Of a stretch of DNA of 64,000 bases, positions 1 to 8,822 are shown piece by piece (within the stretch, counting starts at the first letter, position 1; the number at the start of each line of letters is the position of its first letter). A program made the translations under genes and the position numbers. The stretch comes from an uncultured Lachnospiraceae bacterium. Its GTDB lineage: Bacteria; Bacillota; Clostridia; Lachnospirales; Lachnospiraceae. Under the pieces are notes generated by a model, which was given only the letters and a program-made list of their open reading frames with translations, was not told where the DNA came from and made no database searches. The stretch spans positions 124,001-188,000 of the forward strand of contig CAJTOL010000002.1 of the NCBI GenBank assembly GCA_910577645.1, given 5' to 3'.

Positions 1-1
1 A

Positions 2-796
2 GAGTATCTGAATGTGATGATGGATTTAAGGGGAATCGGGCTTTATGAAACGATTCTGGACGAAGAGTTTTCCACTACGGAGGAGATGCTTGCACAGATG
101 TGGGAAAACATGGATCAGGGAGCGGAAAAAGCCGTTAATCAGCTGGAGAAATCTTTGGAAGGGGACGTAACCATGAAGGTTTACGTAACCAAGCCAGGCC
201 GCCTTGCATCTTTAGACGGCACATGCAGATTTGTTTTTGAGGAAGAGGATCCCCTGGATGTGAAGCTTACTGCTGTTTTAGAAGGAGGCAGCTATCCAAC
301 CCAAAACGGCAATTTCAATTTGATATTGGAGGATGGAACCGATACCCTGACAGTCGAGCTTGAGAAGGCGGGAGAATACACCGATAAAGTATTAAACAGC
401 AATTGGGATCTGAATTTGCAATTTAATAACGAGAAAATTCAGGTGACTTATGACAATGATTATGACAGGGAGACAGGAGATTCTCAGATTCGGATATCCG
501 GCGGAGAAGGAAAGGGAGATATGGTTTCCCTTACCATAACCGGTATTGTAGACGAACTGGAAAAAGGCAAGAATTTCCACTACACATTTGACTCTTTAGA
601 GGTGGCGGAAGAAAACTGGGCAATGTCTCTGAAGCTTAAAGGGGAATTCTATTTAAGAAATCTCCAAAGTGAGATTATTGCTCCCCAGGGAGAGCAGATG
701 GATGTACTGAAAGCTACAGAGGAAGAGTGGGAGGAGCTGGGAAATGAAATACTGATGAACCTGTATTCTCTGATTCTTGGAGGCGGATTCTTCTAA
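2..796 (+). CDS. 3' part of an unrecognised acidic protein (cut by window edge)
   Basis: The reading frame is open from base 2, so the gene begins outside the window and the GTG/ATG codons at 14-22 need not be the start. About 265 residues are visible. They are acidic and rich in alternating polar/hydrophobic beta-like segments, with no membrane span except a short hydrophobic tail (SLILGGGFF). I recognise no catalytic motif. It lies 25 nt before two ABC-2 permeases in the same direction, so it is probably an extracytoplasmic partner in that operon. A Lachnospiraceae DUF6583-like lipoprotein is one possibility, but this is a guess from context. Confidence 0.6.
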   Translation, partial: EYLNVMMDLRGIGLYETILDEEFSTTEEMLAQMWENMDQGAEKAVNQLEKSLEGDVTMKVYVTKPGRLASLDGTCRFVFEEEDPLDVKLTAVLEGGSYPTQNGNFNLILEDGTDTLTVELEKAGEYTDKVLNSNWDLNLQFNNEKIQVTYDNDYDRETGDSQIRISGGEGKGDMVSLTITGIVDELEKGKNFHYTFDSLEVAEENWAMSLKLKGEFYLRNLQSEIIAPQGEQMDVLKATEEEWEELGNEILMNLYSLILGGGFF

Positions 797-821
797 GATG
801 TATAGAAAAGCAGGAGGAGCT

Positions 822-2060
822 ATGCGGACATTTCTGGTCTATTTAAAATTGGAATTAAAAAGAGCGCTGCGTATCCTCCCGTGGACCGCTGCAGGGGCAA
901 TGGTGCTGGCAGGATTGCTGGGCGCCATTGCCCTTTTTGCAGTCCGAACCCTGGAAGGCGGGGAGGAGCTGAACAAATTAAAGGTGGGAGTCATTCTTCC
1001 GGAGGAAGATGCCCTGGCGAAAAAAGCCGTTTCTATGCTGGGGTCTTTGGAAAGTGTAGAAAATATCTGCCAATTTGTTTTCGTAGGCTTGGAGGAAGGA
1101 CAAACCCGGATGAAAGACGGGGAGCTGGCCTGCCTTATGGCAGTGCCGGATAATTTTGTAGGAAGTATTATAGACGGCAGCAACAAGCCGGTAACCATTC
1201 TATTTGACGGCCCCCTGGGGGTGGAAGAGCAGATTTTTAAAGAGCTGACAGAGGCAGGGGCCGAAACCCTTTCCAGTGCCCAGGCCGGGATTTATGCGGC
1301 AAATCGTATGCATGGCCTTTATGGAATTCCCGCGGATATTCAGGAAGCGGAGAACTATCTAAATGCCAGATACCTGGGCTACAGCATGGACAGAAGCATT
1401 CACTTCAGGAGTCTTAGGGTTTTGGCGGCCGGGGATATTCCACTGGCCTATCACTACGCTGCGGCAGGAATGGTGTTTCTTCTGCTGTTTTCCGGAATTC
1501 CGGCTTCCAGGCTTTTTGCAGGGGAGAGCCAGGCAAAGAGGGAGAAGCTGTATCTTTTAGGGATCAGAAGAGGCGGCTGGACGGCAGGAAAAGCAGCGGC
1601 CATGATGGCGCTTCTGCTGGCCGCCCTGGCAACCGTGGCGGCAGTGATTGCCGCTGCCGTTCAGACAGGGATTTTTTCGGGAGAAGAGATCATAAAAGAA
1701 CTGACGGAAAAAAGCAGGGGAACCATGCTGTACCGAACCATACTTTTTACAGGGATTCTTTTTACTGCTTCGTCTTTGATTGTGCTGTGCTACAGCTTAT
1801 CCGGCACCGGGCTTGGGGGAATGATGCTTCTGTTTCTTGGTTCCTGTATCATGATGGTATTTTCCGGCGGGGTTCTGCCCCAGGTTTTCCTGCCGGAAAG
1901 CTTTCGGACAGCAGCGGCCTGCCTTCCTACTACCTTGTTGATGGACGGGGTTAAGCAGTTTTTCCAAAGCGGCAGCGACTGGAAACTGTTAGCCGCCCTT
2001 TTGGGAACGGGACTGGCGGCTTTGACGGCGGCCGGGCTTTTGAAGGAGGGAAGGCAATGA
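822..2060 (+). CDS. ABC-2 type transporter permease
   Basis: A 412-residue membrane protein with the ABC-2/YhgE-like layout: one N-terminal membrane helix (about residues 15-40), a large extracytoplasmic domain (about 45-210), then five or six C-terminal helices. The start at 822 (MRTFLVYLK) is preceded by AGGAGGAG at 812; the upstream in-frame extension has no RBS and runs back into the previous gene. It overlaps the next permease by 4 nt (ATGA), which implies translational coupling and perhaps a heterodimer. No ATPase gene is visible, so that subunit is presumably upstream of the window. Substrate unknown. Confidence 0.75.
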   Translation: MRTFLVYLKLELKRALRILPWTAAGAMVLAGLLGAIALFAVRTLEGGEELNKLKVGVILPEEDALAKKAVSMLGSLESVENICQFVFVGLEEGQTRMKDGELACLMAVPDNFVGSIIDGSNKPVTILFDGPLGVEEQIFKELTEAGAETLSSAQAGIYAANRMHGLYGIPADIQEAENYLNARYLGYSMDRSIHFRSLRVLAAGDIPLAYHYAAAGMVFLLLFSGIPASRLFAGESQAKREKLYLLGIRRGGWTAGKAAAMMALLLAALATVAAVIAAAVQTGIFSGEEIIKELTEKSRGTMLYRTILFTGILFTASSLIVLCYSLSGTGLGGMMLLFLGSCIMMVFSGGVLPQVFLPESFRTAAACLPTTLLMDGVKQFFQSGSDWKLLAALLGTGLAALTAAGLLKEGRQ

Positions 2061-3157
2061 GCCGGATGTGGATATGGTTTTTTCTTTCAGTGAAACGGTG
2101 GCTGCGGCACAAAGGCTTTGCCGCAGTACTTCTTGCAATGCCGGTGGTGCTCTGGGGAATCCAGAAAATGGAGCCGGAAGAAACCGAAAAAATACGGATT
2201 GGGGTGTCGGCCAAGGATCAGGGCCTGGGGGCGGAAATTGCCGGCAGCCTGAGCCAGGCAGATACAGAAGGTATGTTTGAGTTTGTCCTTTACCAGAAGG
2301 AGGAGGAGCTAAAGGAGGCGGTTGCCGCCAGAAAGGTGGAGTGCGCCTATCTGTTTCCGGAGGATTTGGAACAGAAGCTAAGGGAAGGAAACAGCAGAAG
2401 GAGTATTATAGTATATACTGCCCCGTCAACCGTTCTGGAACCTTTAGCCGGGGAAGTGGTATTTTCAGCCCTGGCAAGTAGATACAACGGAATTATCCTT
2501 CAGGACTATATGGAAGCCCAGACCGAGGAGATGGGACAGGAGAAAGGGGAGACAGCTCCCGACAGGGAGGAAGCCCTTTTCTGGTATCACACTTATCTGG
2601 AAAACGGAAGTACCTTCCGGTTTGAATACCAGGTGTTGGAGGAGGAAAGGATCCCTGGCTCTGTTTTGGATGCAGAGGGAAGGCAGGAGGCCGGGACGCT
2701 GACAAAGAAGCAGGTGTTTCCGGTTCGGGGACTGATTGGGATATTTGTATTCCTGTCAGCCTTTTTCTCCGCCTGCAATCTGAAAGAAGATGAAAAGAAA
2801 GGCCTGTTTTTTCCGCTGCCTTTCTATGAACGGCTGTTCTGCAAAGGAGCCGCCCTGGCAGCCCCGGTATTTCTGGCAGTATGCGCCGGGCTTATAAGCT
2901 TGTTTGCTGTAGGGGATTTTCAGGGAATCTGTCTGGAAACGGGAGCTTTGGCTGCCTGCGGCTTTTTCTCTGTCCTGTATGGGGCGGCAGTGAGCATGGC
3001 AGTTCCAAGGGGGGAGGCCCTGGCCATGATAATCCCGGCTTTGGCCCTGAGCCTTCTGCTGGTATGCCCGGTTTTTATTGACGCTGGGAAATGGTTTGAC
3101 TTTATCGGAAACCTTCAGAAGATCCTGCCCCCTGCCTGGTATCTGAAGATGTTTTAA
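2057..3157 (+). CDS. ABC-2 type transporter permease, second subunit (3' end possibly frameshifted)
   Basis: 366 residues with the same architecture as its upstream neighbour: an N-terminal helix at about 20-38, an extracytoplasmic domain to about 225, then C-terminal helices. Start ATG 2057 overlaps the preceding stop. The protein stops abruptly after LPPAWYLKMF at a TTTT run. One extra T there would let the frame continue for about 20 codons (LKGMLGVPQKEYLGKN) to a TGA at 3217-3219, just before the RBS of the next gene. The paralogue upstream has a longer C-terminal tail, so a one-base deletion is plausible but unproven. Confidence 0.7.
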   Translation: MSRMWIWFFLSVKRWLRHKGFAAVLLAMPVVLWGIQKMEPEETEKIRIGVSAKDQGLGAEIAGSLSQADTEGMFEFVLYQKEEELKEAVAARKVECAYLFPEDLEQKLREGNSRRSIIVYTAPSTVLEPLAGEVVFSALASRYNGIILQDYMEAQTEEMGQEKGETAPDREEALFWYHTYLENGSTFRFEYQVLEEERIPGSVLDAEGRQEAGTLTKKQVFPVRGLIGIFVFLSAFFSACNLKEDEKKGLFFPLPFYERLFCKGAALAAPVFLAVCAGLISLFAVGDFQGICLETGALAACGFFSVLYGAAVSMAVPRGEALAMIIPALALSLLLVCPVFIDAGKWFDFIGNLQKILPPAWYLKMF

Positions 3158-3236
3158 AAGGAATGTTGGGGGTGCCGCAAAAAGAATATTTGGGAAAAAA
3201 CTGCACATCCTATTCCTGAGAGAGGAGAATCCGGAT

Positions 3237-3665
3237 ATGAATGGAAATGCAGAACTTTTAAACTTTATTTATCAAAATTCCCAAATGGGTGTGGAGACCA
3301 TGGAACAGCTGGGAGGGATCACCAAGGACTGTGAGTTCCGGAGTTTTCTGGAAAAGCAGCAGGAGGGATACCTTTTATTTCACAGAAAGGCGAAAGAGCT
3401 GCTGTGTGAAAGCGGCTATGATGAAAAGGGCCTGGGCTCCTTAGAAAAACTGCGGACTTACCTGATGATTAACATCCAGACGATGATGGACAAGAGCACA
3501 TCCCATATGGCGGAAATGCTGATAAACGGCAGCACTATGGGAATTACGGACGCCATTAAAAAAATAAACCAGTACCAGGGAGCAGAAACCCGGATTCTGG
3601 ATTTAATGGAAGAGCTTCAAAAATTTGAAGAGAAAAGTCTGGAAAAGCTGAAAGGCTTTTTATAG
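3237..3665 (+). CDS. Small helical (ferritin-like, DUF2383-type) protein
   Basis: 142 residues predicted to be almost entirely alpha-helical, with heptad-like spacing. It resembles small four-helix-bundle proteins of Clostridia often labelled DUF2383 or hypothetical. The frame starts at ATG 3237 after GAGAGGAGAA. I see no complete ExxH di-iron motif pair that would make it a ferroxidase. It is 79 nt downstream of the permease and is followed by a bidirectional terminator, so it is the last gene of this transcription unit. Function unknown. Confidence 0.6.
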   Translation: MNGNAELLNFIYQNSQMGVETMEQLGGITKDCEFRSFLEKQQEGYLLFHRKAKELLCESGYDEKGLGSLEKLRTYLMINIQTMMDKSTSHMAEMLINGSTMGITDAIKKINQYQGAETRILDLMEELQKFEEKSLEKLKGFL

Positions 3666-3690
3666 AAACGGAAATAGCTTTGACAGAGAA

Positions 3691-3726
3691 AAGACGGCCC
3701 ACTGAGAAATCGGCGGGGCCGCCTTT
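3691..3726. terminator. Bidirectional terminator between convergent genes
   Basis: AAGACGGCCC at 3691-3700 pairs with GGGGCCGCCTT at 3715-3725 with one mismatch. It sits between the end of the small helical protein gene and the end of fprA on the other strand. Confidence 0.6.
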
Positions 3727-3743
3727 GCATTATATAATACGAT

Positions 3744-4961
3744 TTACCTTTGGCTGTTTAAAACTCCATCTGCGATCTCCCCGGCCAATGTCCAAAGGAC
3801 CTCTGCCTGCTCTTCCTTTAAAGCAGACTTCAGGGTGACGGAAGTTTCCAGAATGGTCATATTCTTCATTGTCTCCAGGATACCTCTCATATGCTTTGCC
3901 GCTGTGCTTGCCCAGGATCCGTTGTCCAGGAGGGCGACAGTACGGTTTTGAAGATTTAAGGCCTTCATATCCAACAGAACATATTCCATAGCCGGATATA
4001 ATCCCCCGTTGTAGGTGGGAGCAGCCAGGACAATGTGGCTGGCGCGGAAGGACTCGGCAATGGACTGAGATACATGGGTGGAGGACACATCATAGACAGC
4101 AATATTCTTTACCCCTTTTTCTGCCAGCATGGCTGCCAGCACATTGGCGGCATTTTCCGTATTGCCGTACATGGAACCGTAGAGAATCACCACTGACTGC
4201 TCCTCCGGGGTATAGGTGCTCCAATGCTGATATTTGTCCAATAAGTAAGGAATCTGGCTTCTCCAGATGGGGCCGTGGAGAGGGCAGATGATTTGAATAT
4301 CCAGGGCGCTGAGCTTTTTGATAACAGCCTGAACCTGAGGTCCGAATTTGCCTACGATATTGGCGTAATACCGTCTGGCGTCACCCAGCCAATCCCGCTC
4401 AAAATCGATTTCATCATTAAAAATAGTTCCGTTTAAGGCGCCGAAGGTACCAAAAGCGTCAGCGGAAAACAGTACTTTTTCTGAGGACTCATAGGCGGCC
4501 ATAACCTCGGGCCAGTGTACCATGGGAGCCATGGCAAAGGTCAGGGTGTGGCTGCCCAGGCTTAAGGTATCGCCTTCCTTTACCACAACAGACCGCTCTG
4601 TCAGATTGGGAATGGCATAAAACTGATTTAAAATCTGGAAGGTTTTGACATTGCCCACTACCTTAACCTGAGGATAGAGGGTCATAATCTCTGCGATGCC
4701 GGAACAGTGATCCGGCTCCATATGGTTTACCACCAGATAGTCCAGAGGACGTCCGTCCAGTACATGAGCCACATTTTCCAAAAATTGAGTGCGGATAGAG
4801 GGATCAGCAGTGTCCATCAGGGCAGTCTTTTCGTCTAAAATTACATAAGAATTATAAGAAACGCCATTGGGGACGGGAAACAGGTTTTCAAACAAAGCCA
4901 GCCGGCGGTCGTTTCCGCCTACCCAGTGGATGGTTTCGGTTATCTTTCTGGTACAAAACAT
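3744..4961 (-). CDS. fprA: FprA-type flavodiiron protein (A-type flavoprotein, O2/NO reductase)
   Basis: 405 residues from the ATG at 4961, preceded by AAAGGTGG; an upstream in-frame ATG at 4994 lies nearer the promoter and has no RBS. Residues 1-250 are a metallo-beta-lactamase fold with the di-iron ligands H80-x-E82-x-D84, H149, D168 and H229. Residues 255-400 are a flavodoxin domain with the FMN phosphate loop GSMYGNTENAA. Family members reduce O2 or NO in the cytoplasm using electrons from rubredoxin or a flavin reductase and protect anaerobes. It is monocistronic with its own promoter at 5007-5035. No C-terminal rubredoxin or flavin-reductase extension is present. Confidence 0.93.
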   Translation of the reverse strand: MFCTRKITETIHWVGGNDRRLALFENLFPVPNGVSYNSYVILDEKTALMDTADPSIRTQFLENVAHVLDGRPLDYLVVNHMEPDHCSGIAEIMTLYPQVKVVGNVKTFQILNQFYAIPNLTERSVVVKEGDTLSLGSHTLTFAMAPMVHWPEVMAAYESSEKVLFSADAFGTFGALNGTIFNDEIDFERDWLGDARRYYANIVGKFGPQVQAVIKKLSALDIQIICPLHGPIWRSQIPYLLDKYQHWSTYTPEEQSVVILYGSMYGNTENAANVLAAMLAEKGVKNIAVYDVSSTHVSQSIAESFRASHIVLAAPTYNGGLYPAMEYVLLDMKALNLQNRTVALLDNGSWASTAAKHMRGILETMKNMTILETSVTLKSALKEEQAEVLWTLAGEIADGVLNSQR

Positions 4962-5006
4962 GGGGATTCCACCTTTCTGTAAAAAATTTCTCACTACAAG
5001 TGTGAT

Positions 5007-5035
5007 ATTATACTATAAGATTTCCAAAATGTCAC
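5007..5035 (-). promoter_or_regulatory. Predicted sigma-A promoter of fprA
   Basis: Reading the minus strand: -35 GTGACA (5030-5035), 17-nt spacer, -10 TATAAT (5007-5012). The start codon lies about 45 nt downstream. Confidence 0.7.
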
Positions 5036-5141
5036 GGGTTTATCCGTTTTTTTCCTGCAAAAGCCTGCGGGATAAGGTATAATGGAAAAAAAGAGGTATA
5101 TATGCTCCGGTTTACCATACCTGCAATCGAGTATAAGTAGC

Positions 5142-5170
5142 TTGAAAAGCCCATCTTTCTATGGTAGAAT
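5142..5170 (+). promoter_or_regulatory. Predicted sigma-A promoter of the pyr operon
   Basis: TTGAAA (5142-5147), 17-nt spacer, TAGAAT (5165-5170), 82 nt before pyrF. The leader (5171-5252) holds only a short AACAG/CTGTT stem. I see no recognisable PyrR attenuator with anti-terminator and terminator. Confidence 0.65.
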
Positions 5171-5252
5171 GGGAAAAATAACTAAATAAGGAACAGTTTA
5201 AATAATGCTGTTTTGTGCCTGAAAGGCTGCTTAAAACAAGGAGGAGTCCCCC

Positions 5253-6170
5253 ATGATTCAGAAATTAATAGAAAAAATTCAAAAAACCAAAGCCCCCATT
5301 TGTGTGGGCTTAGATCCGATGCTGTCCTATCTACCCGAGTATTTGCTGCAGAAGTCTTTTGACCGGTACGGCGAGACTCTGGAAGGGGCGGCAGATGCCA
5401 TCTGGGAATTTAACAAAGCAATTGTGGACGCTACATACGATCTGATCCCTTCCGTAAAGCCTCAGATTGCCATGTACGAGCAGTTTGGCATTGAGGGGCT
5501 GAAAGTGTATAAAAAGACTGTAGACTACTGTCAGGGAAAGGGGCTGATTGTCATCGGCGATGCCAAGAGAGGAGATATCGGTTCCACCTCCGCCGCCTAC
5601 GCTGCCGCCCATATTGGGAAAGTAAAGATAGGATCCAATGTATTTTCCGGCTTCGGCACGGATTTCTTAACGGTTAATCCCTACTTCGGCACGGATGGAG
5701 TAAAGCCCTTTGTGGATGTGTGCAGGGAAAATGACAAAGGACTCTTTATCTTAGTAAAAACCTCCAACCCTTCCAGCGGCGAGTTTCAGGACAAGCTGGC
5801 AGACGGCCGCCCTGTATATGAGCTGGTTGCCGAAAAGGTAGTGGAATGGGGCAGTGAGTCTATGGACGGAAATTACAGCAATGTGGGGGCGGTAGTGGGC
5901 GCAACCTATCCGGAAATGAGCCGGATTTTAAGAAAATTAATGCCCCAGACCTATTTCTTAGTGCCGGGATACGGCGCTCAGGGCGGCACTGCCGAGGACT
6001 TAAAATATTGCTTTAATGAGGATGGCTTAGGCGCTATCGTCAATTCATCCAGAGGCATTATCGCCGCTTACAAGAAGGCTCCGTATGACAAATTTGGGCC
6101 GGAACATTTTGCAGATGCTTCCAGACAAGCTGTTTTGGATATGGCAGCAGATATTAACCGCGTATTATAA
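5253..6170 (+). CDS. pyrF: Orotidine 5'-phosphate decarboxylase (long, type 2 form)
   Basis: Converts OMP to UMP, the last step of de novo pyrimidine synthesis. The 305-residue length fits the long OMPdecase group. Visible features are the N-terminal VGLDP strand, the catalytic D-x-K-R-x-D motif (GDAKRGDIG, Lys about 105) and the phosphate-binding GYGAQGG and NSSRGI loops near the C-terminus. Start ATG 5253 follows AAGGAGGAG. It is first in a pyrFKDE operon; pyrK begins 18 nt later. Confidence 0.95.
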   Translation: MIQKLIEKIQKTKAPICVGLDPMLSYLPEYLLQKSFDRYGETLEGAADAIWEFNKAIVDATYDLIPSVKPQIAMYEQFGIEGLKVYKKTVDYCQGKGLIVIGDAKRGDIGSTSAAYAAAHIGKVKIGSNVFSGFGTDFLTVNPYFGTDGVKPFVDVCRENDKGLFILVKTSNPSSGEFQDKLADGRPVYELVAEKVVEWGSESMDGNYSNVGAVVGATYPEMSRILRKLMPQTYFLVPGYGAQGGTAEDLKYCFNEDGLGAIVNSSRGIIAAYKKAPYDKFGPEHFADASRQAVLDMAADINRVL

Positions 6171-6187
6171 ACACCGGGAGGAATTTT

Positions 6188-6964
6188 ATGACACAGGTAA
6201 AAGGAACCGCAGCAGTTGCCGGCCAGGAAAAACTGGCGGAAGGCGTTTACAGCATGTGGATTGATACAGAACCGGTGGCTGCACAGGCTAAGGCCGGGCA
6301 GTTTGTCTCCTTATATTCCGGAGACGGCGCCAGGCTTCTTCCACGTCCCATCAGCATCTGTGAAACGGATAAGGAAAAGGGCCGTATCCGCCTGGTTTAC
6401 CGGGTGGCGGGAGCCGGAACGGAAGAATTCTCCCGGTATCAGGAGGGAGATACAGTGGATATTTTAGGCCCCTTGGGAAACGGATTTCCTTTAGAGGGGA
6501 TGGCTGGCAAAAAGGCATTTTTAATAGGCGGAGGTATTGGAATTCCGCCAATGCTTCAGCTGGCCAAAGAGCTGGACTGCGAAAACCAGGCAGTTTTAGG
6601 CTATCGGGACGGAGAATTGTTTTTAAAAGAGGAATTTGAATCCTATGCATCCGTGCATGTTGCCACCGAGGATGGCAGCGCAGGGACGAAAGGGAATGTA
6701 ATAGACGCTATCCGGGAAAATGGCCTTAAGGCGGACGTGATTTTCGCCTGCGGCCCTACTCCCATGCTTCGGGCCATCAAGGCTTATGCCCTGGAGCGCG
6801 GTATTCCCTGTTATCTATCTTTAGAAGAGAAGATGGCCTGCGGCATCGGCGCATGTCTGGCATGTGTCTGCCAGTCCAAGGAAGTGGATCCCCACTCTAA
6901 CGTCCACAATAAGCGGATCTGCAAGGACGGCCCTGTTTTTAAAGCAGAGGAGGTGGAGCTGTAA
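6188..6964 (+). CDS. pyrK: Dihydroorotate dehydrogenase B electron-transfer subunit
   Basis: 258 residues. An FAD-binding beta-barrel (RPISI motif, about 50-60) is followed by an NAD-binding domain (GGGIGIPPM, about 113-121) and a C-terminal [2Fe-2S] site with clustered cysteines (MACGIGACLACVC, about 218-230, plus the CKDG cysteine about 15 residues later). Family members pass electrons from PyrD to NAD+. The start follows GGGAGG at 6177. The gene overlaps pyrD by one base (TAATG), fitting a PyrK2-PyrD2 complex. Confidence 0.95.
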   Translation: MTQVKGTAAVAGQEKLAEGVYSMWIDTEPVAAQAKAGQFVSLYSGDGARLLPRPISICETDKEKGRIRLVYRVAGAGTEEFSRYQEGDTVDILGPLGNGFPLEGMAGKKAFLIGGGIGIPPMLQLAKELDCENQAVLGYRDGELFLKEEFESYASVHVATEDGSAGTKGNVIDAIRENGLKADVIFACGPTPMLRAIKAYALERGIPCYLSLEEKMACGIGACLACVCQSKEVDPHSNVHNKRICKDGPVFKAEEVEL

Positions 6965-7866
6965 TGAATACCAAGGTAACCTTAGCCGGAGTGGAACTGA
7001 AAAATCCGGTAATGACTGCATCCGGTACCTTCGGCTCCGGCGCCGAGTACGGTCAGATGGTGGATTTAAATAAATTGGGGGCCGTTGTGACCAAAGGGGT
7101 TGCAAACGTTCCCTGGCCAGGCAATCCCACCCCCCGCATTGCGGAAACCTATGGAGGGATGATCAACGCCATCGGCCTGCAAAATCCCGGAATCGATGTA
7201 TTTGTAAAGAGGGATATCCCTTTCTTAAAGCAGTATGATACCAAGATTATTGTCAATGTCTGCGGCAAGACCACAGAAGATTATATTGAAGTGGTGGAGC
7301 GCCTGGCGGATGAGCCGGTGGACATGCTGGAAATCAACATTTCCTGCCCAAATGTCAAGGAAGGGGGAATCGCTTTCGGCCAGGATCCAAAGGCCGTAGA
7401 GGCGATTACCAGGGAAGTAAAAAAGTACGCAAAGCAGCCGGTGATTATGAAGCTCAGCCCCAATGTTACCGACATTGCGGTGATGGCAAAGGCGGCGGAG
7501 GCGGGAGGCGCAGATGTTCTTTCCCTCATTAACACTTTAACGGGTATGAAAATCGACATTCACCGGAAAACCTTTGCGGTTGCCAACCGGACCGGAGGCT
7601 TGTCCGGCCCGGCTATAAAGCCGGTGGCAGTGCGGATGGTATATCAGACAGCCCAGGCGGTAAAGCTTCCTATTATCGGTATGGGAGGCATTATGAATGC
7701 AGATGACGCCATGGAATTTATTCTGGCAGGCGCTACGGCTGTATCCGTGGGAACCGCTAATTTCCATAATCCTTACGCCACACAGGAAATTGGGGCGGGA
7801 ATTGAAGAATATATGAAGAGGTACCAGGTGGAAGATATTAACTGCCTGATTGGCGCTGTAAAGTAA
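6964..7866 (+). CDS. pyrD: Dihydroorotate dehydrogenase B catalytic subunit (class IB, NAD+-dependent)
   Basis: 300-residue FMN TIM barrel that oxidises dihydroorotate to orotate. The class I active-site loop is present (NISCPNV, catalytic Cys128), with the FMN/phosphate region GMGGI and SVGTANF near the C-terminus. With pyrK adjacent it is the NAD-linked form typical of Gram-positive anaerobes. It is translationally coupled to pyrK. A very long hairpin lies directly after its stop and before pyrE. Confidence 0.95.
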   Translation: MNTKVTLAGVELKNPVMTASGTFGSGAEYGQMVDLNKLGAVVTKGVANVPWPGNPTPRIAETYGGMINAIGLQNPGIDVFVKRDIPFLKQYDTKIIVNVCGKTTEDYIEVVERLADEPVDMLEINISCPNVKEGGIAFGQDPKAVEAITREVKKYAKQPVIMKLSPNVTDIAVMAKAAEAGGADVLSLINTLTGMKIDIHRKTFAVANRTGGLSGPAIKPVAVRMVYQTAQAVKLPIIGMGGIMNADDAMEFILAGATAVSVGTANFHNPYATQEIGAGIEEYMKRYQVEDINCLIGAVK

Positions 7867-7871
7867 AATAC

Positions 7872-7927
7872 CCCGCGGCAGTTGGCAAATGGACATGCCG
7901 GCATGTCCGCTTGGCAGCTGCCGCGGG
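7872..7927 (+). repeat. 28-bp stem hairpin between pyrD and pyrE
   Basis: The 56 nt form an almost loop-less inverted repeat: CCCGCGGCAG at 7872 pairs with CTGCCGCGGG ending at 7927, and the centre is GGACATGCCGGCATGTCC. Of 28 pairs, 24 are Watson-Crick, two are G-U wobbles and two are mismatches. No T-run follows, so it is not a classical terminator. It may be an RNA processing or stability element, or a mobile palindrome. Confidence 0.8.
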
Positions 7928-7970
7928 AATAAACTGGAAGCAGTTCAGGCGGAAATTGGAGGTAAATAAA

Positions 7971-8645
7971 ATGGAAAGCTACAAACAGGAATTTATTGAA
8001 TTTATGGTGGACAGCAACGTTTTAAAATTTGGTGATTTTACTTTAAAAAGCGGCCGCAAGTCCCCCTTTTTTATGAATGCCGGCGCATATGTAACCGGTA
8101 CGCAGCTTCGCAAGCTGGGAGAATACTACGCAAAGGCTATCTACGATAATTACGGTCTGGATTTTGATGTCCTTTTCGGGCCGGCTTACAAAGGAATTCC
8201 CTTAGCCGTGGCAACTGCTATGGCTATCAGTGAACTGTATGGAAAGGATGTAAAATACTGTTCCAACCGCAAGGAAGAAAAGGATCACGGAGACACGGGG
8301 ATCCTTCTGGGAAGTCCCCTGAAGGACGGGGACAGAGTGGTGATGATCGAGGATGTTACCACCTCCGGCAAGTCCATTGAAGAAACTTTCCCCATCTTAA
8401 AGGCTCAGGCAAATGTGGAAATCAAAGGCCTGATTGTTTCTTTAAACCGTATGGAGAGAGGAAAGGGAGATAAGAGCGCCCTGGAGGAGATTCAGGATTT
8501 ATACGGATTCCCCACCGCTGCGATTGTAAATATGGGGGAAGTTACGGAGCATCTGTACAACAAAGAGTACGGCGGCAGGATTGTCATTGATGACGCTTTA
8601 AAAGCAGCAATTGACGGTTATTATGAACAGTATGGGGCAAAATAA
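7971..8645 (+). CDS. pyrE: Orotate phosphoribosyltransferase
   Basis: 224 residues from ATG 7971, with GGAGGT at 7958. A longer in-frame opening from 7911 would start inside the hairpin and lacks an RBS. It makes OMP from orotate and PRPP. Seen: the substrate loop RKSPFF near residue 27, the N-terminal orotate region, the flexible-loop segment RKEEKDHGDTG, and the PRPP-binding motif VMIEDVTTSGKS. The longer length is usual for the clostridial subgroup. It is the last biosynthetic gene of the operon. Confidence 0.94.
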   Translation: MESYKQEFIEFMVDSNVLKFGDFTLKSGRKSPFFMNAGAYVTGTQLRKLGEYYAKAIYDNYGLDFDVLFGPAYKGIPLAVATAMAISELYGKDVKYCSNRKEEKDHGDTGILLGSPLKDGDRVVMIEDVTTSGKSIEETFPILKAQANVEIKGLIVSLNRMERGKGDKSALEEIQDLYGFPTAAIVNMGEVTEHLYNKEYGGRIVIDDALKAAIDGYYEQYGAK

Positions 8646-8661
8646 AAGCAGGAGAGATTGT

Positions 8662-8811
8662 ATGGAGCGAATTTATAAGACTATGAGAAACGTAGGCGCA
8701 GGAAGCATTGCCATTGGAATTATTATGGCGGTTACCGGACTGACCGTGGGAATCATTGCCATTGTCAACGGAGCGCTCTTGTTAAAGCGCAAATCAGAGA
8801 TTGAATTTTAA
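8662..8811 (+). CDS. Small single- or double-span membrane protein
   Basis: 49 residues from ATG 8662, preceded by AGGAGA. Residues 8-40 are hydrophobic and Gly/Ile-rich (GAGSIAIGIIMAV, then GIIAIVNGALLL), followed by a basic end (KRKSEIEF). It sits 16 nt after pyrE and 11 nt before the VanZ-like gene, so it is co-transcribed. Similar short proteins occur in Lachnospiraceae without assigned function. Confidence 0.6.
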   Translation: MERIYKTMRNVGAGSIAIGIIMAVTGLTVGIIAIVNGALLLKRKSEIEF

Positions 8812-8822
8812 GCGGGGAATTT

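Noticed and set aside
5171..5252. PyrR-type attenuator in the pyr leader
   Set aside because: Only a short 5-bp stem is visible, with no anti-terminator/terminator pair or PyrR-binding loop.
7911..7970. Longer N-terminus for pyrE
   Set aside because: The extension begins inside the hairpin and has no RBS; ATG 7971 has GGAGGT at the right distance and gives the family start.
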